39,240 nucleotides of DNA from positions 1 to 39,240 of the forward strand of contig NZ_PPRN01000051.1 in the NCBI RefSeq assembly GCF_002902685.1. Reading direction: 5' to 3'. Below, piece by piece: positions 1-7,466 of the stretch. Below the pieces are notes generated by a model. That model did no database searches. It saw nothing but the letters and a program-made list of their open reading frames with translations, and was not told where the DNA came from. The stretch is from Staphylococcus pettenkoferi. GTDB lineage: Bacteria > Bacillota > Bacilli > Staphylococcales > Staphylococcaceae. The position numbers were made by a program, and so were the translations under genes. Each line of letters begins with the position of its first letter. The first letter of the stretch is position 1.

Positions 1-19
1 AGATGTGTATAAGAGACAG
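1..19 (+). other. Nextera mosaic-end adapter remnant
   Basis: The first 19 bases (AGATGTGTATAAGAGACAG) are identical to the Tn5 mosaic-end sequence used in Nextera library adapters. It is untrimmed library sequence, not genomic DNA. The contig therefore ends here and the promoter of the first operon is missing. Confidence 0.97.
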
Positions 20-51
20 GTTTAATACTGAATGATGTGGAGGTCTAAATA

Positions 52-375
52 TTGAACATACAATTTAAGAAAGGTGCTTTGGAATTCATCGTCTTGTTGA
101 TCATTCAGGGCGAAGATCAATATGGTTATTCCTTAGTGCAACGCATCACACCAAGAATTAGTATCTCAGAGGGCACAGTTTATCCATTATTGCGCCGTCT
201 TGTTAAAGATGATTATCTGACGACGTATTTTAAACCATCTACAGAAGGTCCAGCGCGCAAATACTACAGTATCACTGAAAGCGGCCAGGCGCGGTTAGCT
301 ACGTTACTCGACGAATGGCACAGTTTCACTGAAGCAATTGATTTATTTTTAGAGGAGAGTGAGATCAATGACTAA
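52..375 (+). CDS. PadR-family transcriptional regulator
   Basis: A 107-residue winged-helix regulator. The pattern YGYSLVQRI, then SEGTVYPLLRRL, then ARKYYSIT is the PadR wing and recognition-helix signature. The start is a TTG placed 8 bases after GGAGG; no better ATG is available. It is the first gene of a three-gene run with a DUF1700 and a DUF4097 protein, a common Firmicute set in which PadR usually represses its own operon in response to envelope stress or drugs. Its stop overlaps the start of the next gene by 8 bases, which suggests coupled translation. The inducer cannot be read from the sequence, and the operator lies in sequence lost at the contig end. Confidence 0.9.
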   Translation: MNIQFKKGALEFIVLLIIQGEDQYGYSLVQRITPRISISEGTVYPLLRRLVKDDYLTTYFKPSTEGPARKYYSITESGQARLATLLDEWHSFTEAIDLFLEESEIND

Positions 376-928
376 AAATGAATATTTGAAGCAGTTGGAT
401 AAGCATCTGAAACACGTCTCTAAAGAAGACCGCCAAGATGTGCTAGCTGAATATGAAACGCATTTCATTAGTGGTCAGGAAGACGGTAAATCTGAAGAAG
501 AAATCGCACGAGAACTCGGCAATCCGAAGCAACTCGCCCGTGAGTTGAATGCGACATTAGCAGTGGAAAGCGCGAAATCAGAAGGCGGTTCTAAGAATAT
601 AGGCAAGGCGATTCTTGCGGTCATGGGCTTAAGTTTACTCAACTTCTTTATCGTGTTCATCCCAGCATTCTTCTTACTAATGATTTTAGTCGGACTCGTA
701 GCTATCGGCATCACCCTACTCATGTTCCCAGTCTTTTTAATCGTCAAAGCAGTGAATCCTGAATATGGGCCTGTCGAGCACGGCGACATCTACATCACCA
801 TCGCAAGCATCGGCGTGTTAATGATGCTCATCGTCGTACTGATCGTAGCTGTCAAATGGCTCAGCATACTATTCATCAAATATCTTAAATGGAACATTCA
901 TGTCGTGAAAGGAAGTGCTTCAGCATGA
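368..928 (+). CDS. DUF1700 (HAAS) membrane protein
   Basis: A 186-residue membrane protein. Residues 1-60 form the helical HAAS/DUF1700 signalling domain (MTKNEYLKQLDKHLKHVSKE through ELGNPKQLARELNA). Three hydrophobic segments follow (about residues 75-100, 103-125 and 140-165). The ATG at 368 is chosen because AGAGGAGAG sits just upstream; an in-frame GTG at 359 lies inside that ribosome site. Such proteins occur almost always beside a PadR regulator and a DUF4097 protein and are thought to act as membrane signalling partners. Function is otherwise unknown. Confidence 0.88.
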   Translation: MTKNEYLKQLDKHLKHVSKEDRQDVLAEYETHFISGQEDGKSEEEIARELGNPKQLARELNATLAVESAKSEGGSKNIGKAILAVMGLSLLNFFIVFIPAFFLLMILVGLVAIGITLLMFPVFLIVKAVNPEYGPVEHGDIYITIASIGVLMMLIVVLIVAVKWLSILFIKYLKWNIHVVKGSASA

Positions 929-1716
929 GAAAGATATTAGGTATCGTCTTTGTAGTCGGGTTCATCCTCGCCGTCGTGTTTGGAATTCTGGGGATAAAAG
1001 ATATGAGAGAAGAGGCAAAGCACACTAAAAGTTCTACTTTAGTAGATAAAAATGTAGAAGGCGAAGTTAAAAATTTAAATATCGAAAGTGGTTCTGGAGA
1101 TGTAAAAATTAAAAAAGGCGAAAAGTTTCACGTGAAAATCATCGGCCCTAAAGATAAGGTGAATGCTAAAGCGGATAATAATAAAGGTACTTTAAACATC
1201 TCAAATAGTATGAAGAAGAAGATCATTTCTTTCAATATTTTTAATAATAACGAAAATACGATTGAAGTCACTGTACCACATCAACTTAAAAATACTAAGT
1301 TAAACTCATACTCTTTAGACACAATAATTACTGATTTAGATAGTGAGAATACTACACTTAATAATGACTCCGGAGATATAACAGTTAAAAATAGTAACTT
1401 AGGCAAACTTTCAGCTAATAATGATTCCGGAGGTATGAATATAGAGAAATCTAAGTTCAAGAAAGGTCATTTTGATAACGACTCTGGAGGTATTAATGTT
1501 TCAAACACACCTATAGACATCCCAATGGATATTAAAAATGACAGCGGTGATGTTAACTTCAGTTATGATAAAGCGCTCAAAGACACTAGAATAAACTCCA
1601 AAAACGATTCTGGAGACGTTAATATAGAAAGAAACGAACTGAAAAATGGTCGAATTGGAAACGGAACGCATGTCATTAGTATTGATAACGATTCCGGAGA
1701 TGTTACTTTTAATTAG
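925..1716 (+). CDS. DUF4097 beta-strand repeat protein, membrane-anchored
   Basis: A 263-residue protein with one N-terminal hydrophobic segment (about residues 4-24), so it is probably anchored and exposed outside the cell. The rest is rich in repeats of the form NDSGD(V/I/G), seen at least seven times at roughly 20-residue spacing, typical of DUF4097 beta-helix proteins. The start at 925 overlaps the previous stop by four bases (ATGA) and has a GGAAG ribosome site; the longer frame from 889 has no site of its own. As the last gene of the PadR operon it may be the effector or envelope-facing part. Confidence 0.85.
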   Translation: MRKILGIVFVVGFILAVVFGILGIKDMREEAKHTKSSTLVDKNVEGEVKNLNIESGSGDVKIKKGEKFHVKIIGPKDKVNAKADNNKGTLNISNSMKKKIISFNIFNNNENTIEVTVPHQLKNTKLNSYSLDTIITDLDSENTTLNNDSGDITVKNSNLGKLSANNDSGGMNIEKSKFKKGHFDNDSGGINVSNTPIDIPMDIKNDSGDVNFSYDKALKDTRINSKNDSGDVNIERNELKNGRIGNGTHVISIDNDSGDVTFN

Positions 1717-1723
1717 GTAGAAA

Positions 1724-1760
1724 AAGTGAGACGAAAATTAGAATTCGTCTCACTTGTTTT
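1724..1760. terminator. Bidirectional Rho-independent terminator
   Basis: A perfect 12-base-pair stem (1724-1735 with 1744-1755) has A-rich sequence on its left and T-rich sequence on its right. It serves both the PadR operon and the convergent CPBP gene, whose stop codon region lies in the right arm. Confidence 0.9.
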
Positions 1761-2439
1761 TGCATCTATAACGATCGATGGTTAATAATATACCTAAAAT
1801 AACGATACTACCAAGATAAAATACCCACATTCCTATTCCTTCAAATACGTACGTATACATTTCATCAAAAGATAAAATAGATAAATTGTTAGGTATTAGT
1901 ACGTACTTAGCGATTTCTAAATGGAACAGATGGAAAAACATCGTCACCCATATTGATTGAGTGTATGCTTTATAGAGATGTAAAGCAATCACAAATAATA
2001 TATATTGAGGTATATTTCTTAATATATTAAAGCTAATATCATTTGCTAACAAACCACTAAGAAGTGCCGCAAATACTGCTACTGCACAGAAGATAATAGT
2101 ATGTAAAACTAACGAACTAACAAATTTATATTTTTTCTTTAATTCAGTTAATATAAAGCCTCTGAACATCACTTCTTCTGGAAATGCTTCAAAAAGAAAA
2201 GTACCTAAGATGTTAATTAAAAATCCTATCCAAATCACGCTATCTAATTTCAATTGAACATCTTTTATCAGTCCTGTAGCTAAACCAATTAATAAAGTAA
2301 GGACAAATAATATTACAGGTATAGATAAACCAATGAAGAACTTTTTCAGATCCCTCACTTTTCCTAATCCAATTAGAGTAGGTATACCTTTATAAACTTT
2401 CGAACAATAAAAAAGTACAACTAAAACACCAATAGTCAA
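1750..2439 (-). CDS. CPBP-family intramembrane metalloprotease, start unclear
   Basis: A CPBP (Abi) membrane protease with at least six hydrophobic segments. The signature EEVMFRGFIL carries the catalytic glutamates and arginine, and a later FFHLFHLE segment supplies the second motif. The only standard start in frame is a TTG at 2439 with no good ribosome site. The frame stays open upstream to 2619 and encodes a plausible extra first helix (WAFILVTLVLLTIAFYISG), yet that extension has no ATG, GTG or TTG. The gene may start at ATT or ATA or may have lost its start codon. CPBP proteins in Firmicutes act in protein maturation or bacteriocin immunity; the role here is unknown. Confidence 0.75.
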   Translation of the reverse strand: MTIGVLVVLFYCSKVYKGIPTLIGLGKVRDLKKFFIGLSIPVILFVLTLLIGLATGLIKDVQLKLDSVIWIGFLINILGTFLFEAFPEEVMFRGFILTELKKKYKFVSSLVLHTIIFCAVAVFAALLSGLLANDISFNILRNIPQYILFVIALHLYKAYTQSIWVTMFFHLFHLEIAKYVLIPNNLSILSFDEMYTYVFEGIGMWVFYLGSIVILGILLTIDRYRCKNK

Positions 2440-2642
2440 GAAACTACCAGCTATAATTATCTTTAAGTCACCATTTCCTCCAATGATTCCAGAAATATAA
2501 AAGGCAATAGTAAGTAGTACTAGCGTTACTAGTATAAATGCCCATAGCCTTCGTCTACTGAAACTACTGTATTTAATAATAACACCACCAAATTTTATAA
2601 GATTATCTTTTTCCTCTATTCAACTTATAATTTATCAATAAA

Positions 2643-2676
2643 GAAAACAAGCCCACTTTTTTATGAGCTTGCTTCG
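2643..2676 (-). terminator. Terminator of the biotin operon
   Basis: Read on the minus strand, CAAGCTCA pairs with TGGGCTTG (one G-T pair) and is followed by a T-rich tract. It lies about 120 bases beyond the end of bioW, the last gene of the operon. Confidence 0.7.
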
Positions 2677-2792
2677 TTCCGCTTCAAATTTACTTATTTA
2701 TCAATGTTTATGTACTTATACATCTTCTAACACAAAATTTAGTTTTCCTACTACACCCGCAGTCTTAAACTTCTAAAATTCATCGGTCAGCT

Positions 2793-3488
2793 CTAATAAT
2801 TCACCTGTTTCGGCACTAATTCTAGAAATTCTGTATAGTCTTCAATATTTAGACTGTCCTCAACGAAAACGATACGTCCACCAGCACGACTATTATCTTC
2901 TTTAACGTTATATAATCGATGATACCCTGACCTTTTCGTCGCGAAGTAACCGGTCGTATAATGCATATCATCTGAAACACACAACTCTCCATGTACGGCG
3001 TCATGATGTGTGAGAATCGTCGCTAGAGATAGTGAATCTTGGACGCGTTCTTTCAACTGAATATATTCACGAGTATTATTGAAACAAAAGCGAGTAGCAC
3101 GCACGCCACGTTTACCGGTCTGATCTAGACGTTCCCCCGTTTGCGTCGAAAGAATAAGCGCACCTGTATACCGTGTGTCGTCATGTATGTAATCTAAACC
3201 TCGTTCAAGTGCTTGCTTTGTTATGCCATTTTCTGTACATAATTTCATTAAATCAACGTGTTGTTCATCAATAATTTGAAGAGCAGAAAGTTGAATCAGA
3301 GGCTCCTTCACCTGTTCTATTTTCAGATTCAGGAAATCACTTTTCCCATTTTGATGATTGAACCCTTTTCTAAAGAAATGCTGTATTGCCGTCTCAATAT
3401 CATGCTCTTCACATATCGTTTCCGCACCACTAATATGTTCATTATCTTGGCTCGCACGCATCTTCACACTAAACATCTGTTTCTTCAT
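2793..3488 (-). CDS. bioW: 6-carboxyhexanoate-CoA ligase (pimeloyl-CoA synthetase)
   Basis: A 231-residue enzyme that activates pimelate with ATP and CoA to pimeloyl-CoA, the entry step of biotin synthesis in many Bacilli. Family marks are the N-terminal FSVKMRAS segment, GAETI, the HHDAVHGELC-SDD stretch and the near C-terminal SRAGGRIVFV. Length fits the family. Its start overlaps the end of bioF by 20 bases, so the two are probably translated together. It is the last gene of the operon and supplies the substrate for BioF. Confidence 0.93.
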   Translation of the reverse strand: MKKQMFSVKMRASQDNEHISGAETICEEHDIETAIQHFFRKGFNHQNGKSDFLNLKIEQVKEPLIQLSALQIIDEQHVDLMKLCTENGITKQALERGLDYIHDDTRYTGALILSTQTGERLDQTGKRGVRATRFCFNNTREYIQLKERVQDSLSLATILTHHDAVHGELCVSDDMHYTTGYFATKRSGYHRLYNVKEDNSRAGGRIVFVEDSLNIEDYTEFLELVPKQVNY

Positions 3489-4602
3489 CTTCTTTCTGTT
3501 TTAAAATGATTTGAAATAATCGATCGATATCTGATTTTTGATGATAATAGGTTAACGAAAAGCGCAAAGTCGGACGACTCACTGTTGGATAACGAAAATA
3601 ACTCACCAGTATTCCAGCTCCCATTAAAGCTTGGTAATAATTTTCTGCTTCATCATGATCGTTAAATTCAATACTTTTAATCGGTGTCAGTAAGTCGCAC
3701 TTTTTACCTAAACAAGCGTATAACTTTGTATTAAAGTAAAGACTTAACTGCTTTAAATGCTGATTTCTATATGGTTCGTTCAACAGAGCTTGAGTATTTC
3801 TTAAAATAAAGTAAAGGTTCGACGTAGGCATACCGCTAGAATAAATTAATGCGCGGCCAGTGTTCACAAGTAGTTCTTTAAACAGCTGACTACACAGTAT
3901 AACGCCACCGTGTGCACCTACGCTTTTAGACAAACTGGCAGTGATTACATCTATATTCTGATAATCATCAAAGTAATCTAACCCAAGCCCATGCGAATCA
4001 TCGACAATCAGCCAAGTATTAGGAAATTGCCGTTTGAGCTTTACCAAATATTCAATATCTGCAATATCGCCATTAGTGGAAAATACACTATCTGTTACGA
4101 TCAATTTCGTAGTATCTGGATAGGCCGATAGCCGTCGTGCTAAATCTTGATAATCTAAATGATGATATAGTTCCTTGGAAATACGACTCAGTTTCAGCCC
4201 ATCAATAATACTCGCGTGATTCTCACTATCTGAGAATACGACCACCTCTTCACCTTTAAAAGTATTAAACAACGCTAAGTTCGCATCATAACCGCTATTC
4301 GTAATAACCGCTTCTTCAAAATTGAAGTGCTGACTCAGTAATTGTTCAATTTCTGTATATAACACCGAGTTTCCACTTACGAGACGTGAGCTGGCCAAAT
4401 TAGTGCCGTACCGCTCTACAAAATTTGAGAAATCCTCAACATCTAACGGCAATTGCGCTAATCCTAAGTAATCATTCGAAGTAAAATTCATATATTCACG
4501 TTCTCCCAAACGAATCTGTTTACCTTCGATATGATGTACTTCTTTCAAAGTTCTATAACGCTGTTGTTCCTCCAATTGACTCAACTTTTGAGTTATATCC
4601 AT
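3469..4602 (-). CDS. bioF: 8-amino-7-oxononanoate synthase
   Basis: A 377-residue PLP enzyme of the alpha-oxoamine synthase family that condenses pimeloyl-CoA with L-alanine to form 8-amino-7-oxononanoate. Visible marks are the N-terminal NFTSNDYLGLA, the SRLVSGN segment, the DDSHGLG motif and the PLP lysine in ITASLSKSVGAHGG. It starts only 18 bases after the end of bioA. In S. aureus bioB lies between bioA and bioF; here nothing lies between them. Confidence 0.94.
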   Translation of the reverse strand: MDITQKLSQLEEQQRYRTLKEVHHIEGKQIRLGEREYMNFTSNDYLGLAQLPLDVEDFSNFVERYGTNLASSRLVSGNSVLYTEIEQLLSQHFNFEEAVITNSGYDANLALFNTFKGEEVVVFSDSENHASIIDGLKLSRISKELYHHLDYQDLARRLSAYPDTTKLIVTDSVFSTNGDIADIEYLVKLKRQFPNTWLIVDDSHGLGLDYFDDYQNIDVITASLSKSVGAHGGVILCSQLFKELLVNTGRALIYSSGMPTSNLYFILRNTQALLNEPYRNQHLKQLSLYFNTKLYACLGKKCDLLTPIKSIEFNDHDEAENYYQALMGAGILVSYFRYPTVSRPTLRFSLTYYHQKSDIDRLFQIILKQKEDEETDV

Positions 4603-4620
4603 CTTATCAAGCTCACTTTT

Positions 4621-5988
4621 CTAAAATTCGTACTGCCCTAATTCTTCTAACAATACTTCAGTGAAGATATCCGTCATTTTCTTAACTTCTTTCTTGCTCA
4701 TACTTAAAATTGGAACGAAGGTAATAATATTTTCCAAATTGCGTATCATTAAGCCACGCTTTTTACATTCGTGAATGATACGCTCGACAGTTGGAATATT
4801 GAGAGGTTCGCTAGTCTCTTTAGATTCCACAAGCTCTACGGCATACATTAAACCGCGGCCACGCACATCTCCCACGTTAGGATGCGTACTCAATTTTCGT
4901 AATTTCTTACTCAAGATAGCTGAAGTTTGTTGAATTTGTTTTAACAGTTTTCGCTTCTCAAAGAGACGAATATTTTCTAAAGCGACGGCACATACAATTT
5001 GATTTCCTGTATACGTATGACCATGAAAAAATGTCTTTTCAGCATGTGAATTACTGAGGAAAGCGTCGTAAATTTTTTGCGAAGTGAGCGTCGCAGCTAA
5101 CGGAAGATATCCTCCAGTAATCGCCTTACCTAGACACATGATATCTGGTTTCACATCTTCGTGATAGCACGCAAACATTTGTCCAGTACGACCGAAACCA
5201 ACCGCAACTTCGTCTACGATTAATAAGATATTATGCTTACGACAAAGTTTTTCGACGCCTTTTAAAAAGCCGGCTGGATGAACGAACAGACCCGTCGCAC
5301 CTTGAATCAACGGCTCCATGACGAAACCTACAATCTCATCGGCTCTTTCTTGCAGAATCGTATCAATATGCGTGAGAATCGATTCCACCATTTCCTCTTC
5401 AGATTCATAATCACTATGATAGAAAGACGGACAATCAACCTGGATATTTTCAAAAATCAAGTCATTGAAAATCTTGTGAAATGCATCGATACCACCTACA
5501 CTTACTGAACCAATTGTGTCCCCGTGGTATCCATTATGTAACGTAATAAACTTATTCTTTTTCGCATATTTGACTGGATCAAGATTTTTCCAATATTGAT
5601 AAGCCATCTTAATCGCAATCTCAACAGCTGCACTTCCTGTATCTGAATAGAAGACCTTCTTCAGACTTTCCGGCGTGATACGAACGAGCTGTTCAGCAAG
5701 CTCAATGGATGGAATATTTGAAGACCCCAACAAAGTAGAGTGCGCAATATTGTCCAACTGCTTATGTATCGCTTTGTTCAATTTCTTATCATTGTGCCCG
5801 TGCACATTTACCCACAGCGAAGCATAGCCATCTAAATATTTATTTCCTTTCGTATCATAGAGATAGCTACCCTTCCCTTTTTCAATAATAATTGGGTCGT
5901 GTTTTGAATAAACTCCCATTTGCGTGAACGGATGCCACACATATTCTAAATTTTTATTAACTAAATCCTCATGCTTTTGAAGATTCAT
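4621..5988 (-). CDS. bioA: Adenosylmethionine-8-amino-7-oxononanoate aminotransferase
   Basis: A 455-residue class III PLP aminotransferase that converts 8-amino-7-oxononanoate to 7,8-diaminononanoate using S-adenosylmethionine as amino donor. Marks are WHPFTQM near the N-terminus (typical of BioA), YHGDTIGS, DEVAVGFGRTG and the PLP lysine in CLGKAITGGYLPLAAT. The ATG at 5988 follows AAAGGAG by 9 bases. The gene overlaps the end of bioD by 20 bases. Confidence 0.95.
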   Translation of the reverse strand: MNLQKHEDLVNKNLEYVWHPFTQMGVYSKHDPIIIEKGKGSYLYDTKGNKYLDGYASLWVNVHGHNDKKLNKAIHKQLDNIAHSTLLGSSNIPSIELAEQLVRITPESLKKVFYSDTGSAAVEIAIKMAYQYWKNLDPVKYAKKNKFITLHNGYHGDTIGSVSVGGIDAFHKIFNDLIFENIQVDCPSFYHSDYESEEEMVESILTHIDTILQERADEIVGFVMEPLIQGATGLFVHPAGFLKGVEKLCRKHNILLIVDEVAVGFGRTGQMFACYHEDVKPDIMCLGKAITGGYLPLAATLTSQKIYDAFLSNSHAEKTFFHGHTYTGNQIVCAVALENIRLFEKRKLLKQIQQTSAILSKKLRKLSTHPNVGDVRGRGLMYAVELVESKETSEPLNIPTVERIIHECKKRGLMIRNLENIITFVPILSMSKKEVKKMTDIFTEVLLEELGQYEF

Positions 5989-6658
5989 CGTTTTTAACTC
6001 CTTTCAGGTGATCTAGTATTGATTTAGGAATTTCTGAGGCTGCCCCATTTTCTGGAAAAGTTTCAACATTTTTATGCAATAAATCTTTTACTGTTAAAAG
6101 ATTGTCCTGTTCTACATCAGTATTTGAATGACGATTCATGATAAGTGTGTTGGATGGTAAATTCTGCGACTCTAAATAATGCTGATGTACAACAATATCA
6201 CCAATTGCTCCTAGTTTAGAAGGCACGACACTAATAATGTGATCAGCGCCAGTATCCTTAATGAGATCAGCCGTCATGTACCATTCTTTGTCACTGTTAT
6301 GTATTGGAACTGCTATACCACCCGCACCTTCGATTAGCACAATGTCATGTCTTGCGGCCAATTCTTCTGAACGGTCAATGATTAATTGTCTATCAAACAA
6401 TTGATGCGGTTCTCTCTTAAATGCCAAATGCGGAGAAATAGGATCTTTAAATTTATACAGGGATGTGGTTTCGTAGCTCAATCCACACTTTGTCTTATAC
6501 ATTTCTAAATCTGGATAGGTTCCATCAGGCATTTCTTCAGTTTGAAAAGGTTTGAATATCGTGACGTTGTACCCTTCATTTTTCAGAAAGTGATACAAAT
6601 TCACTGTTATATAAGTCTTACCAATGTCCGTATTCGTACTTGTAATAAAAATATTCAT
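5969..6658 (-). CDS. bioD: Dethiobiotin synthetase
   Basis: A 229-residue ATP-dependent enzyme that closes the ureido ring to give dethiobiotin. It has a P-loop-like N-terminus (TSTNTDIGKT) and the IEGAGGIAVPI motif of the family. The ATG at 6658 is preferred: GGTGAG lies 5 bases upstream, whereas the longer frame would begin at a GTG inside that ribosome site. It is the first gene of the operon, directly behind a BirA-type operator. Confidence 0.94.
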   Translation of the reverse strand: MNIFITSTNTDIGKTYITVNLYHFLKNEGYNVTIFKPFQTEEMPDGTYPDLEMYKTKCGLSYETTSLYKFKDPISPHLAFKREPHQLFDRQLIIDRSEELAARHDIVLIEGAGGIAVPIHNSDKEWYMTADLIKDTGADHIISVVPSKLGAIGDIVVHQHYLESQNLPSNTLIMNRHSNTDVEQDNLLTVKDLLHKNVETFPENGAASEIPKSILDHLKGVKNDESSKA

Positions 6659-6721
6659 TTTTCTCACCAGTTACTTTAAAAATTTAATAGGATATTTATA
6701 TCTTAAATTGAAAATCGGTAA

Positions 6722-6753
6722 TTGTAAACCTAATAAAAATATAAGTTAACATT
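6722..6753. promoter_or_regulatory. BirA-type biotin operator
   Basis: An inverted repeat TTGTAAAC ... GTTAACAT with 15 bases between the core halves matches the known BirA operator shape (TGTAAAC near GTTWACA). It lies about 65 bases upstream of bioD, and its AT-rich middle can hold the minus-10 element. Biotinylated or biotinoyl-AMP-bound BirA would close the operon when biotin is plentiful. The match was made by eye. Confidence 0.75.
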
Positions 6754-6811
6754 AAGAACGGATTTAATGTGTTAGTTTATGAGAAACTTCGTGAAACTGA
6801 TGAAGAAAACA

Positions 6812-6841
6812 GAAAAAGCGAGACGCTAAACTGTCCCGCTT
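6812..6841 (-). terminator. Terminator of the 6865-7392 gene
   Basis: On the minus strand AAGCGGGAC pairs with GTCTCGCTT and is followed by TTTTCTGTTTTC. It sits just after the hypothetical gene and upstream of the biotin promoter region, insulating the two. Confidence 0.8.
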
Positions 6842-6864
6842 CTCTATATGGCATTTAGCCACCT

Positions 6865-7392
6865 CTATTCAACTTTTCTACTTCTTTTTAAAAACTTTCG
6901 AAGTAACACATTCTCATAACTCAAAATATCGATAGCAATAATCTCATTTTTATCAATGGGGACCTCTGTTTGCGTAAAATCTTCGAAGTTTATCGCGTTC
7001 ATAATAACCTCTTTTTCAAAAATATCTTTAACACTACCAACCAACACTTCTTCATGAGTGCTTGTAACGATAGTATAAATATCTTCTGAATTTCGCATTT
7101 GATGAAAGGTACCTTCTAAACTACTATAGTCATCATAGTTTAATTCCAAACCTAAAGGATTATAGTTCCCATTATCGACATTATAGTTATTAGTAAACTC
7201 CATTAATTCAAGATATTTCGATGAACTGACTAACTTTCCAACTTTAGCTTTTGGGCGCACTTGAAAGCTGTCCAATCTTCCTGTTTCATCAAGTGATTCA
7301 ACTATATATAACTCCTCTGTTTCAGCCACTATACTACCAACTGTAAAGACTGTTTCATTATTTTCTAGATAAATTTCATATAACTGAGTCAT
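6865..7392 (-). CDS. Hypothetical protein, 175 residues
   Basis: I do not recognise a family. The protein is acidic, has no signal peptide or membrane segment, and looks like small beta-rich repeats. Two segments resemble each other: YEIYLENNETVFTVGSIV near the N-terminus and YTIVTSTHEEVLVGSVKD near residue 108, each followed by a strand pair ending in an FDIL- or DSFQV-like stretch, which suggests an internal duplication. The C-terminus is basic (RKFLKRSRKVE). The ATG at 7392 lies close behind GAGG; an in-frame GTG at 7401 is the alternative. It is a single gene with its own terminator. Confidence 0.65.
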   Translation of the reverse strand: MTQLYEIYLENNETVFTVGSIVAETEELYIVESLDETGRLDSFQVRPKAKVGKLVSSSKYLELMEFTNNYNVDNGNYNPLGLELNYDDYSSLEGTFHQMRNSEDIYTIVTSTHEEVLVGSVKDIFEKEVIMNAINFEDFTQTEVPIDKNEIIAIDILSYENVLLRKFLKRSRKVE

Positions 7393-7466
7393 CAACCTCA
7401 CTGCTTTCTATTTTTCGAGTTGAATTATCCTTTATTTATCTAAATGTGTGAGATAATCCCACTTCC

